Source of the DNA: CAZMVY01 sp964617875
GTDB taxonomy: Bacteria; Planctomycetota; Phycisphaerae; UBA1845; PWPN01
DNA length: 37,907 nt
Assembly (NCBI GenBank): GCA_964617875.1
Contig: CAZUAI010000051.1
Location: 1 to 37,907 of the forward strand
Reading direction: 5' to 3'
The notes under the pieces are model-generated. The model was not told the origin of the DNA and ran no database searches. It worked only from the letters and a program-made list of their open reading frames with translations. Below are positions 29,006-36,205 of the stretch, piece after piece. A program made the position numbers and the translations under genes. Positions within the stretch are counted from its first letter, which is position 1; the number at the start of each line of letters is the position of its first letter.

Positions 29006-30167
29006 AGACCGCATCATCGTCTGCCTTGCGAGCAACTGGCACATCGACCCGACGAGCAAGCACCAGGTGATGCGCCTGCTGTCGCAGCGGAACCACGTCG
29101 TGTGGGTGAACTACCACGCGTCGCGGCGCCCGCAGGCCTCCGTGCAGGACCTGCGGGCCATCGTGCGGAAGCTCGGCCAGGTCTTCGGCGGCGTCGAGGA
29201 GATCTCGCCGACGCTCCACGTCCTCACGCCGATGCTCGTGCCGCTGCCGGGCTTTCCCGGCGTCCGGCTGGCGAACCGCACCCTGCTGCTGCGGCAGCTG
29301 CACCGGGTGATGGCCGCGCTGCCGCGCCGGCCGGTGCAGGTCTGGAGCTTCGCGCCGGATGCGGGCTACCTCGTCGGGCGACTGCGCGAAGAGTGCTTCC
29401 TGTACTACTGCGTGGACGAGTTCAGCGAGTTCGAGGGCTACGACAGGCTCCGGACGCAGCGGCTCGAGCAGGAGCTGATGCGGGCCGCCTCGCTCGTGAT
29501 CACGACGGCGGGTTCGCTCCAGGAGTCGAAGAGCCCGTTCAACCCGCGGACGCACCTCGTCACGCACGGCGTGGACTACGAGCACTTCGCCCGCGCCGCC
29601 GCGCCCGAGACGGCCGTGCCCGACGACATCCGCGGCATCCCCCGGCCCGTCCTGGGCTTCTACGGGCTGATCCAGCACTGGGTCGATGTGGCCCTCGTGG
29701 CGGAGCTGGCCCGGCGCCGGCCGGAGTGGTCGTTCGTCATGATCGGCGAGGCCCTCAAGGACATCGCGCCCTACCGGCACCTGGCGAACCTCCACTTCCT
29801 CGGGCGCAGGCCCTACGCCTCGCTGCCGGGGTACACGAAGGCGTTTGACGTGGGGCTGATCCCGTTCGAGCGAACCGAGCTGACGCGGAACGTGAACCCG
29901 ATCAAGCTGCGGGAGTACCTCTCGGCCGGGCTGCCGGTCGTCTCGACGCCGCTGCCGGAGGTCGTGCGCTATCGCGAACTCGTCTACCTGGCCGACGGCG
30001 CGGACGCCTTCGAACAGGCGTGCCGGCAGGCGATCGAGGAGGACACCCCGGAGCGCAGGGCCGCGAGGCGCGACGCGATGTCGCGCGAAACCTGGGCGGC
30101 GAAAGTCGAGCAGTTGTCGGCGCTGGTGCGGGAAGCGACCCGGGCGAGGCAGCCGGCGGGTCTGTGA
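28998..30167 (+). CDS. Glycosyltransferase (GT-B type) of the EPS locus
   Basis: 389 residues. Recognised from 'NWHIDPTSKHQVMRLLSQRNHVVWVNYH' (start), 'YYCVDEFSEFEGYDR', 'THGVDYEHF', 'FYGLIQHWVDVALVAELARRRPEW' and 'IKLREYLSAGLPVVSTPLPEV', the nucleotide-sugar-binding part of GT4-like enzymes. The GTG at 28998 overlaps the preceding gene's end by 8 bases and follows GGAGG at 9 bases. Similar 'glycosyltransferase family 1' genes are neighbours in EPS clusters. Donor and acceptor are unknown. Confidence 0.85.
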   Translation: MIEDRIIVCLASNWHIDPTSKHQVMRLLSQRNHVVWVNYHASRRPQASVQDLRAIVRKLGQVFGGVEEISPTLHVLTPMLVPLPGFPGVRLANRTLLLRQLHRVMAALPRRPVQVWSFAPDAGYLVGRLREECFLYYCVDEFSEFEGYDRLRTQRLEQELMRAASLVITTAGSLQESKSPFNPRTHLVTHGVDYEHFARAAAPETAVPDDIRGIPRPVLGFYGLIQHWVDVALVAELARRRPEWSFVMIGEALKDIAPYRHLANLHFLGRRPYASLPGYTKAFDVGLIPFERTELTRNVNPIKLREYLSAGLPVVSTPLPEVVRYRELVYLADGADAFEQACRQAIEEDTPERRAARRDAMSRETWAAKVEQLSALVREATRARQPAGL

Positions 30168-30182
30168 CGGGGGCCGGCCGCG

Positions 30183-30211
30183 TTGACGCGGCGGGCAGCG
30201 GGGCGGACAAT
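30183..30211 (+). promoter_or_regulatory. Sigma70-like promoter of the Tat-signal TIM-barrel gene
   Basis: TTGACG (30183-30188) and GACAAT (30206-30211), spacer 17, only 15 bases after the preceding stop. Expected start about 30218, leader about 66 bases. Confidence 0.5.
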
Positions 30212-30283
30212 GCCCGTCCGGCCCGTGTTCGAGTGGATCGATGGACCGGCGCTGCGGCGCGGTCCTGCAAAAGGAGACGGCTC

Positions 30284-31228
30284 ATGACGTTGGGAAGACG
30301 TGAGTTTCTGGCGGCGGCGGCAGCGGCGGGCGTCGGGGCGATGGGCGGGACGGCCGCCGGCGCGGAGGCGTGCTGCGCCGCGGCCGGCAGGAAGAAGGCG
30401 GTCCTCAAGCTCTCGGCCCAGGAGGGGTACATCCCCGGCAACAGCCTGAGTGAGAAGCTCGACACGATGGAGAAGTGGGGCTTCGTCGGCCTCGAGGTCG
30501 GCGGGAGGGGGCTGCCCGGCCGCGTGAAGGAACTGAACAATGCCCTCAAGGGCCGCCCGATCAGGATGAGCGCCATCTGCGCCGGGTTCGAGGGCTGGCT
30601 CATCGCCGACGATCCGGACATCCGCAAGAAGGCGATGGACAGCATGAAGGAGATCCTGACCGCCGCCGGCGAGATCGGCTCGACGGGCCTGATCATCGTC
30701 CCGGCGTTCAACAGCCAGAAGTCCCTGCCGCACAAGGAGGCCCGCGAACTGTTGACGGGCTTCGACCGGTGGGACCGGCGTCAGAAACACGACCCCATGC
30801 CGCTGCTGGTGGAACTGGGCGAGCATGCCGAGAAGGCCGGCACGCGGATCCTGCTCGAGCCGCTCAACCGCGAGGAGTGCTACTTCCTGCGGACGCTGGC
30901 CGACGGCGCGTCGATCTGCAGGGACGTCAACAGCCCCGGCATCGCGATGATGGGCGACTTCTGGCACATGACGTGGGAAGAGACCAGCGACCTGGGCGCG
31001 TTCCTCACCGCGGGCGACTACCTCCGCCACGTCCACATGGCCAGCCGGCGGAAACGCCGCACGCCCGGCGAGGACGGCGACGCCGACAACTACGTCAACG
31101 GGTTCAAGGGGCTGAAGATGATCGGCTACCAGGACTACGTCAGCTTCGAGTGCGGTTGCAGCGGCGACCGCAACACGCTCATCCCGGCCGCCGTCAAGCT
31201 GTTGAAGGAGCAATGGGAACAGGCGTAG
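30284..31228 (+). CDS. Tat-exported sugar phosphate isomerase/epimerase-like TIM-barrel protein
   Basis: 314 residues. The N-terminus MTLGRREFLAAAAAAGVG is a twin-arginine signal. The body is an AP-endonuclease-2-like TIM barrel: 'LDTMEKWGFVGLEVGGRGL', 'GSTGLIIVPAFN', 'GTRILLEPLNREECYFLRTLADG' (given by its start), 'MMGDFWHMTWEE' and 'HVHMAS', with the usual metal-binding Glu, His and Asp. Such proteins include hydroxypyruvate isomerase and sugar epimerases; planctomycetes carry many of them. The substrate is unknown. ATG 30284 has AAGGAG at 7-8 bases. Confidence 0.85.
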   Translation: MTLGRREFLAAAAAAGVGAMGGTAAGAEACCAAAGRKKAVLKLSAQEGYIPGNSLSEKLDTMEKWGFVGLEVGGRGLPGRVKELNNALKGRPIRMSAICAGFEGWLIADDPDIRKKAMDSMKEILTAAGEIGSTGLIIVPAFNSQKSLPHKEARELLTGFDRWDRRQKHDPMPLLVELGEHAEKAGTRILLEPLNREECYFLRTLADGASICRDVNSPGIAMMGDFWHMTWEETSDLGAFLTAGDYLRHVHMASRRKRRTPGEDGDADNYVNGFKGLKMIGYQDYVSFECGCSGDRNTLIPAAVKLLKEQWEQA

Positions 31229-31236
31229 GGCACGGT

Positions 31237-31278
31237 CGTAGCCCGCGCAAGCGGGCAAGACCTGCCTCTTTCGGCTGT
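31237..31278 (+). repeat. Palindromic repeat copy 5, recombined
   Basis: A different hairpin, GCCCGC-GCAA-GCGGGC, followed by the right arm AAGACCTGCC and the tail TCTTTCGGCT shared with the other copies. It stands just after the TIM-barrel gene and is terminator-like. Confidence 0.45.
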
Positions 31279-31325
31279 CGGGCTTTTCCAGCTGAGCCGG
31301 GCAATCGAGACCTCGGAGCAACCGT

Positions 31326-31673
31326 ATGGCAGACACCCCGACGAACACGATTACGTTTGACGACTTCATGAAGCTCGACCTGCGCGTGGCCCGCGTCCTC
31401 GAGGCCGGCCCGCACCCGAACGCCGACAAGCTGATCGTCCTCAAGATCGACCTGGGGACGGAACAGCGGCAGATCTGCGCCGGCATCAAGGGGCAGTACG
31501 ACCCCGCGACACTGGCCGGCCGGCTGATCATCGTCGTGGCCAACCTCGCCCCGCGGATGATGCGCGGGATCGAGAGCCAGGGCATGCTCCTCGCGGCCAG
31601 CACGCCGGACCATTCCCGCGTGATCCTGCTCCAGCCGGACGCCGATATCGCCCCGGGGAGCAAGGTGAGCTGA
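31326..31673 (+). CDS. tRNA-binding (MetG C-terminal-like) domain protein
   Basis: 115 residues forming a single OB-fold tRNA-binding domain: 'FDDFMKLDLRVARVLEAGPHPNADKL', 'ICAGIKGQY', 'VVANLAPRMMRGIESQGMLLAA'. This matches the C-terminal domain of methionyl-tRNA synthetase and the free-standing Trbp111/CsaA family, in which such domains bind tRNA non-specifically as dimers. It begins with GGAG 7 bases upstream and stands alone. It could be a detached MetG domain or a chaperone-like protein. Confidence 0.9.
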   Translation: MADTPTNTITFDDFMKLDLRVARVLEAGPHPNADKLIVLKIDLGTEQRQICAGIKGQYDPATLAGRLIIVVANLAPRMMRGIESQGMLLAASTPDHSRVILLQPDADIAPGSKVS

Positions 31674-31674
31674 T

Positions 31675-31688
31675 CCCGCCAAAGCGGG
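31675..31688 (+). terminator. Short hairpin after the tRNA-binding gene
   Basis: CCCGC-CAAA-GCGGG, a 5-bp stem two bases after the stop codon. It has no T-run; possible terminator only. Confidence 0.3.
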
Positions 31689-31795
31689 GAACCGGGAAGG
31701 CAAAACGGCGGGAAAGCCCCTGCCGGCCGTGCGCCCTGGGGAGGGGGCACGCGGCCGAGCGGCCGGATCTTCGGCCGCTGACAGGAGCCGCGCGG

Positions 31796-31824
31796 TTGAC
31801 GACGGAACCGGAGCGACAGATGCT
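31796..31824 (+). promoter_or_regulatory. Promoter of the zinc-ribbon gene, predicting a leaderless transcript
   Basis: TTGACG (31796-31801), 17-base spacer, GATGCT (31819-31824). The expected start, 31831, is two bases before the ATG at 31833, and no ribosome binding site is seen. The -10 is only a 3/6 match. Confidence 0.35.
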
Positions 31825-31832
31825 TGTCGCCC

Positions 31833-32519
31833 ATGGAGCCGAATGACGACTCGCGTGCCCTGCAATCCGCCATGCCCGAGTCCCTGCAGAAGGCGCGTCC
31901 CGAGCGCTGCCTCCGGTGCGACTACTCACTTACGGGACTGCCGGCTGCCCATCGCTGCCCGGAGTGCGGCCTCGAATACGACGAACAGACGTTCGTGCTG
32001 GGCGGCATCGTTCGCGGCACGCGAGGCCAGCGTCCGGGGCGCGCGGCGCTCTGGGTAGTTGTAGCTCTCGGGCTGTGGCCGGGCGCGGCCGTGATAGCCC
32101 CACTGGCAATGGGGACCGCAGGCGGCTTCGGATGCCTCGCCGTGGCCGTCCTCTGGATCGCGCTCCTCGTGTACCTGATCGCCACCAGCCGACGCGGGGG
32201 GCAGGGAGTGGAGCAGTTCGTATTCAGTGCCGGCGGATTCGGCTACTGTGCGAACCTCACGCCGGCCGGCGCCGCGGACGCGCAGGTGATTCCCTGGAGC
32301 GACGTCGATACCGTCCTCGTCGAACGCAAGGGGGCCAACTGGCACCGCATCCGCATCGGCACGGGTCGGGGGAGCGACGGCGGCCCCGAACACACGCGAT
32401 TCGACGTCGGCGTCCGCTGCCGTGAGGAAACGGCCGCCTGGATCCGGGGCTTCATCGAAGACCGTATCCGTGCCGCCCGGAGCCCGGCACCGACGCCCGA
32501 GGAGGTCCCCGCCGGCTGA
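31833..32519 (+). CDS. Zinc-ribbon membrane protein
   Basis: 228 residues. An N-terminal zinc ribbon, CLRCDYSLTGLPAAHRCPEC, has two CxxC pairs; this type is common in Phycisphaerae and related planctomycetes. Two hydrophobic helices follow (about 72-95, 'ALWVVVALGLWPGAAVIAPL', and 100-118, 'LAVAVLWIALLVYLIAT'), then a soluble C-terminal part with 'QVIPWSDVDTVLVERKGANWHRIRI' (given by its ends), which resembles a PH-like domain. The start is ATG 31833; it has no ribosome binding site. It ends 4 bases before the end of the next, convergent gene. Function unknown. Confidence 0.7.
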   Translation: MEPNDDSRALQSAMPESLQKARPERCLRCDYSLTGLPAAHRCPECGLEYDEQTFVLGGIVRGTRGQRPGRAALWVVVALGLWPGAAVIAPLAMGTAGGFGCLAVAVLWIALLVYLIATSRRGGQGVEQFVFSAGGFGYCANLTPAGAADAQVIPWSDVDTVLVERKGANWHRIRIGTGRGSDGGPEHTRFDVGVRCREETAAWIRGFIEDRIRAARSPAPTPEEVPAG

Positions 32520-32523
32520 TCCG

Positions 32524-32913
32524 TCAGGCGACCGGCATGCCGGGCGGGTTGTACTCCGCGTCGCTGAAGCCCAGCAACGGATAAAAGATGAACGGCAGGA
32601 CGATCAACCCGATGCCGTACCCGACCCCCTTGCCGAAGTTCCTGGCGATTGCGAGCGGCACAAGGATGCAGAAGATGATATTGACGAGCGGAATCATGAA
32701 CAGCACAAGCCACCAGAGGGGCTTGCCCGCGACCTTCAGCATGAGGATGACATTGTAGACGGGGATGAGCACGCCCCAGCCGGGCTGGTTTGCCTTTTCG
32801 AACAACCTCCACATGCCGGCGATGATCGCCACAGTGATCGCCAGGTAGATCAGGGCGACAATGATCTCGCCCACGCCGCTTTCGGCTTCCGCAACAAGCA
32901 GCAGATCCGACAT
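32524..32913 (-). CDS. DUF5684-like membrane protein
   Basis: 129 residues with four hydrophobic segments. The motif 'WRLFEKANQPGWGVLIPVYN', 'AGKPLWWLVLFMIPLVN', 'NFGKGVGYGIGLIVLPFIFYPLLGF' and 'SDAEYNPP' is that of the DUF5684 family, of unknown function, often near signal-peptidase or secretion genes. ATG 32913 follows GAGGAG at 6 bases. A 7-bp hairpin, CGCCGAG-TCA-CTCGGCG (32973-32989), lies upstream. Confidence 0.85.
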   Translation of the reverse strand: MSDLLLVAEAESGVGEIIVALIYLAITVAIIAGMWRLFEKANQPGWGVLIPVYNVILMLKVAGKPLWWLVLFMIPLVNIIFCILVPLAIARNFGKGVGYGIGLIVLPFIFYPLLGFSDAEYNPPGMPVA

Positions 32914-32972
32914 GATCGTCTCCTCTACGGCAAATGGAAAGATGACAGTACGCGGCGCGCCGGTTGGCGAAA

Positions 32973-32989
32973 CGCCGAGTCACTCGGCG
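32973..32989. other. Perfect 7-bp hairpin in a divergent intergenic region
   Basis: CGCCGAG-TCA-CTCGGCG between the DUF5684-like gene and the glycosyltransferase gene. It lacks a T-run; it may be a protein-binding palindrome or a weak terminator. Confidence 0.3.
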
Positions 32990-33098
32990 ACAACATAGCC
33001 TTCGCCCGCGCTTGCGTCAATACGATAAACGAAAGACCGGGAGATGCCGCGACTCTCGCATGCACGGCTTGCCGGGCGCCTCGGCAACGGCCCCGCCC

Positions 33099-33126
33099 TT
33101 GTCGGCATCTCCGTCTGCCGTAGAAT
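33099..33126 (+). promoter_or_regulatory. Promoter of the GT2-GtrA gene, predicting a leaderless transcript
   Basis: TTGTCG (33099-33104), 16-base spacer, TAGAAT (33121-33126). The start is expected at 33133-33134, one or two bases before the ATG at 33135. Confidence 0.45.
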
Positions 33127-33134
33127 CACGGCGG

Positions 33135-34271
33135 ATGCCGCATCCTGACGTCTCCATCATCGTCCCGACGTACCGCGAGGCGCCGAACATCCGTCCGCTG
33201 ACCGAGCGCATTGTCGCCGCGCTCCGCTCGGCCGGCCTCGCCGGCGAGATTCTCTTCGTCGACGACCGCTCCCCCGACGGCACCGCGGACGAAGTGCGGG
33301 CGGTCGCGCGGGAGCACCCCGTCCGGCTGATCGCGCGGGACGCCCCGCGCTCGCTCGCCGGGGCGGTGCTCGACGGTTTCGTGGCCGCCGAGGCCGACAT
33401 CCTGGTCGTGATGGACGCGGACCTCTCGCATCCGCCGGAGACGATCCCCGCGCTGGTCCGCCCCGTGCGCGCGGGCGAGGCCGATTTCGCGATCGGTTCC
33501 CGCTACGTCGAGCGCGGCGCCACGAAGGACTGGCCGTGGCTCCGGCGGCTGAACAGCGGCGCCGCCACCTGGCTTGCCATGCCGCTCCTCGGCCGGCAGC
33601 GCGTCCGCGACCCGATGTCCGGGTTCTTCTGCCTTCGCAAGGAAACGTGGCTCTCGGCCGAGTCGATCAACGTCATCGGCTACAAGATCGGCCTCGAGCT
33701 GCTCGTCAAGACACGCTGCCGGCGCGTCGTCGAGGTGCCCATCACATTCGCGGACCGCGTGGCCGGCCGGAGCAAGCTCACCGCCCGCGAACAACTCCGC
33801 TACCTCCACCACCTCAAGCGGCTCTACGAGTACCGCTGGCCGTGGCGCACGCTGCTGGTTCTGTTTGCCGCCGTCGCCGGGGTCGGGCTGTTCGTGGACC
33901 TGGCGGTGCTGAACCTGCTCATGGTGGCCGGCGTGGCCGGGTTTCCCGTGGCGAGGGCCGCGGGCATCCTGGCGGCGATCCCGGTGAACTTCGCGCTGCA
34001 CAGCCGGTTCACGTTCCGCGGCTACCGGGGGCCGGGCCTGGCCGCGCGGTTTGCCCGGTACTTCGCCTCCTGCCTGGTGGGCCTGGTCGTCAACGTCGCG
34101 GTCGCGGCGGCCCTGTTCGAACGCCATCCGTTCTTCGCCGACCACTACAACGCGGCCGCGATTGTCGGCGTCGCCGCCGGCGCGGTCGTCAACATGCTCC
34201 TCGGCCGCTATGTCGTCTTCCCGGCCGACCAGACGCCCGGCGTGCTTTATCGGCCCCCGCGGCGGCGGTGA
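33135..34271 (+). CDS. GT2 dolichyl-phosphate-mannose-synthase-like glycosyltransferase fused to GtrA
   Basis: 378 residues. The GT2 domain (1-240) has 'VSIIVPTYREAPNI', the nucleotide-binding DDRSPDGTAD, VVMDADLSHPP (DxD) and 'DPMSGFFCLRKE'. After 'FADRVAGRSKLTAREQLRYLHHL' comes the four-helix GtrA domain (about 250-365: 'LLVLFAAVAGVGLFVDLAVLNLLM' by its start, 'NFALHSRFTFRGY'). Such fusions make polyprenyl-phosphate sugars and flip or anchor them. The start is ATG 33135 at the beginning of the domain; GCGG lies only two bases upstream, too close for a ribosome binding site. Confidence 0.92.
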   Translation: MPHPDVSIIVPTYREAPNIRPLTERIVAALRSAGLAGEILFVDDRSPDGTADEVRAVAREHPVRLIARDAPRSLAGAVLDGFVAAEADILVVMDADLSHPPETIPALVRPVRAGEADFAIGSRYVERGATKDWPWLRRLNSGAATWLAMPLLGRQRVRDPMSGFFCLRKETWLSAESINVIGYKIGLELLVKTRCRRVVEVPITFADRVAGRSKLTAREQLRYLHHLKRLYEYRWPWRTLLVLFAAVAGVGLFVDLAVLNLLMVAGVAGFPVARAAGILAAIPVNFALHSRFTFRGYRGPGLAARFARYFASCLVGLVVNVAVAAALFERHPFFADHYNAAAIVGVAAGAVVNMLLGRYVVFPADQTPGVLYRPPRRR

Positions 34272-34389
34272 CGGCGACGGCGGGCCCCGGCGAACGTGCC
34301 GCCTGTTTCTCGACGGCTTCCCGGACCTGGCCGTTTCCACGCGCCGGATGCACACCTTATGAGGCGGGATGCCCGTCCTTCATAGGGCA

Positions 34390-34424
34390 CCTGCCCCAAA
34401 GAGCAAAGTGCCCCCTTTGGCAGG
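34390..34424 (+). repeat. Inverted repeat in the motA leader
   Basis: CCTG-CC-CCAAAG pairs with CTTTGG-CAGG around a 13-base loop, with one CC bulge. It may be a terminator of the glycosyltransferase gene or a leader structure of motA. No T-run follows. Confidence 0.35.
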
Positions 34425-34498
34425 ACGATACAGGCAGGGAAACCCGCGATGCCAATACTGGTAAAGGGGGTGTTCCGAAGGACGCTCGAGGTCAGGAC

Positions 34499-35287
34499 AT
34501 GGACATAGCGACGATCGTCGGCATCCTGTTTTCGGTCGGTGCGATCGGCTGGGCCATGTACGAACAGACCCACGGGCACGTCATGGCCTTCTACTCGACC
34601 GAAGGGTTCGTGCTCGTGCTCGGCGGGTCGATCGCCGCCGTGCTTCTGTCCATGCCCCTGCACGCCTGCGTGTCCGTGTTCGGCTACCTGAAGAAGTGGC
34701 TCTTCGCGCGCGAGGTCCACGCGGACCACCTCATCCGGGAACTGGTGAGCTTCGCGGAGATCGCGCGTCGGGACGGCGTGCTCGCGCTGGAGCAGATCGC
34801 CAGGCAACAGCCGGACCCGTTCCTCCGGCGGGCCCTCCAGCTCACCGTGGACGGGAGCGACCCCAACACCATCGAGCAGACGCTCGGCTACGAGATCGCC
34901 GCCCTGGCCGCGCGGCACAAGCACGGGAAGAAGTTCTTCGAGCTGATGGGCAAGTACGGTCCGGGCTTCGGCCTGACGGCCACGCTGATCGGGCAGGTGG
35001 CGATGTTCCGCAACATGGGCGGCGACAGCGCGGCGATCGGCAAGGCCCTGGCCGTGGCCCTCCTGGGAACGCTCTACGGGACCATCATCTGCAACGTGAT
35101 CTGCGGCCCGATCGCCGACAAGCTGATGCTGCGCTCCGAGGAGGAGAAGGCCCGCAAGGAACTCATCGTGGCGGGCGTCCTCAGCATCCAGGCGGGCGAC
35201 AACCCCCGGATCGTGCAGATGAAACTGACGTCGTTTCTCTCCGAGAGGGACCGGGAGAGGATTCTGAAGGCCGAGGCCGCCGCCTGA
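34499..35287 (+). CDS. motA: Flagellar motor stator protein MotA
   Basis: 262 residues. Four transmembrane helices are seen, with the MotA/ExbB signature in the two last helices: 'KYGPGFGLTATLIGQVAMFRNMG' and 'AVALLGTLYGTIICNVICGPIADKL', both carrying the conserved Pro, and a large cytoplasmic loop ('VSFAEIARRDGVLALEQIARQQPD'). With MotB it forms the ion-driven stator. ATG 34499 begins directly at the first helix. motB follows after 48 bases, so the pair is an operon. No other flagellar gene is in the window, so the pair may also serve another rotary or gliding machine. Confidence 0.92.
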   Translation: MDIATIVGILFSVGAIGWAMYEQTHGHVMAFYSTEGFVLVLGGSIAAVLLSMPLHACVSVFGYLKKWLFAREVHADHLIRELVSFAEIARRDGVLALEQIARQQPDPFLRRALQLTVDGSDPNTIEQTLGYEIAALAARHKHGKKFFELMGKYGPGFGLTATLIGQVAMFRNMGGDSAAIGKALAVALLGTLYGTIICNVICGPIADKLMLRSEEEKARKELIVAGVLSIQAGDNPRIVQMKLTSFLSERDRERILKAEAAA

Positions 35288-35335
35288 GCGGCGGTGCGCG
35301 CCGCGGGCGCATGACCCGAAACCGGGGCTCGCGCG

Positions 35336-36205
35336 ATGGCAAAGAAACAGGCACCGCCGGAACCCGAGGAACGCGGCGAAAGCGCCCCGCTCTGGATCAT
35401 CAGCTTCGCCGACCTGGTGACGCTGATGCTCAGCTTCTTCGTCATTCTCGCGGCCGGCAACGCGGGCGCCGGGGCCAGGGCGCCGAACCATACCGACCTG
35501 ACCGAGCTTGCCGCCGCCGTTCGGATGGCGTTCAAGTACGTCCCGCCGCCGGACTCCACCGACCCGATCGATCTCGAAATCCTCCTCCGGTCGATCCGAC
35601 AGAAGAGGGGACGCGCGGGCGCCGGCAATCGCGGCGAAGCCGCGGCGCCGCTCGACGGCGCCACGGGCCTCGACGACCGCGTCACCACGATCCGCACCGG
35701 CACGGAGAGCGTCCTGGGCAGCCTGATCTTCTTCGACAGGGACTCGGCGGCGATCCGCCCGGACGCCGTCCCGCGCCTGGCCGAGATGGCCGACCGGATG
35801 CGCGGGCACATGAATATCGTCGTCGTCAAGGGCCACGCGTCGCGCGACGAGGAGTACCGGCTTCGCGCCGGCAATCGCGACCTCGCCTACGAGCGGGCCA
35901 ACGCCGTCGTCGCCCGGCTCGTCGAGCTGGGCGTCGCGAGGGAGACGCTCCGCGCGCAGAGCTGCCGCGACTTCGAGCCCCGCGTGGACCGCGCCTACGC
36001 CGAATCCGCGCAGGCGCTCAACCGCCGCGTCGAGATCGTCGCCACCGAAGAACTGGTCGCGGAACTCCAGGGCGACATCCGGCGGCACGTCCCCGACGGC
36101 CCCGAAGCGGCTCCGCCGAAGCCCGGCGGCGCCCCGTCGCGGCCGGACGCCTCCGCCGGCCGGCCTTCTCCTACCGGCACGCCGGCGGCCGGTTGGGCCC
36201 GTTGA
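35336..36205 (+). CDS. motB: Flagellar motor protein MotB
   Basis: 289 residues. A single transmembrane helix (IISFADLVTLMLSFFVILAAG, about 21-41) carries the proton-binding Asp26. A periplasmic linker follows, then the OmpA-like peptidoglycan-binding domain (about 120-235: 'IFFDRDSAAIRPDAVPRLAEM', 'VVVKGHASRDEEYR', 'NRDLAYERANAVVARLVELGV', 'ALNRRVEIV'). The last 40 residues are Pro/Ala-rich. Its end overlaps the end of the convergent secreted-protein gene by 35 bases. Confidence 0.92.
   Translation: MAKKQAPPEPEERGESAPLWIISFADLVTLMLSFFVILAAGNAGAGARAPNHTDLTELAAAVRMAFKYVPPPDSTDPIDLEILLRSIRQKRGRAGAGNRGEAAAPLDGATGLDDRVTTIRTGTESVLGSLIFFDRDSAAIRPDAVPRLAEMADRMRGHMNIVVVKGHASRDEEYRLRAGNRDLAYERANAVVARLVELGVARETLRAQSCRDFEPRVDRAYAESAQALNRRVEIVATEELVAELQGDIRRHVPDGPEAAPPKPGGAPSRPDASAGRPSPTGTPAAGWAR

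Noticed and set aside
32420..33123. Plus-strand frame of 233 codons opposite the DUF5684-like gene
   Set aside because: Arg/Asp/His-rich, no domains, opposite a recognisable membrane protein with a good ribosome binding site.
34272..34498. Sigma28 or sigma54 promoter before motA
   Set aside because: GTAAAG occurs at about 34460, but no GCCGATAA follows at the right distance, and TGGCAG at about 34418 lacks the -12 element.
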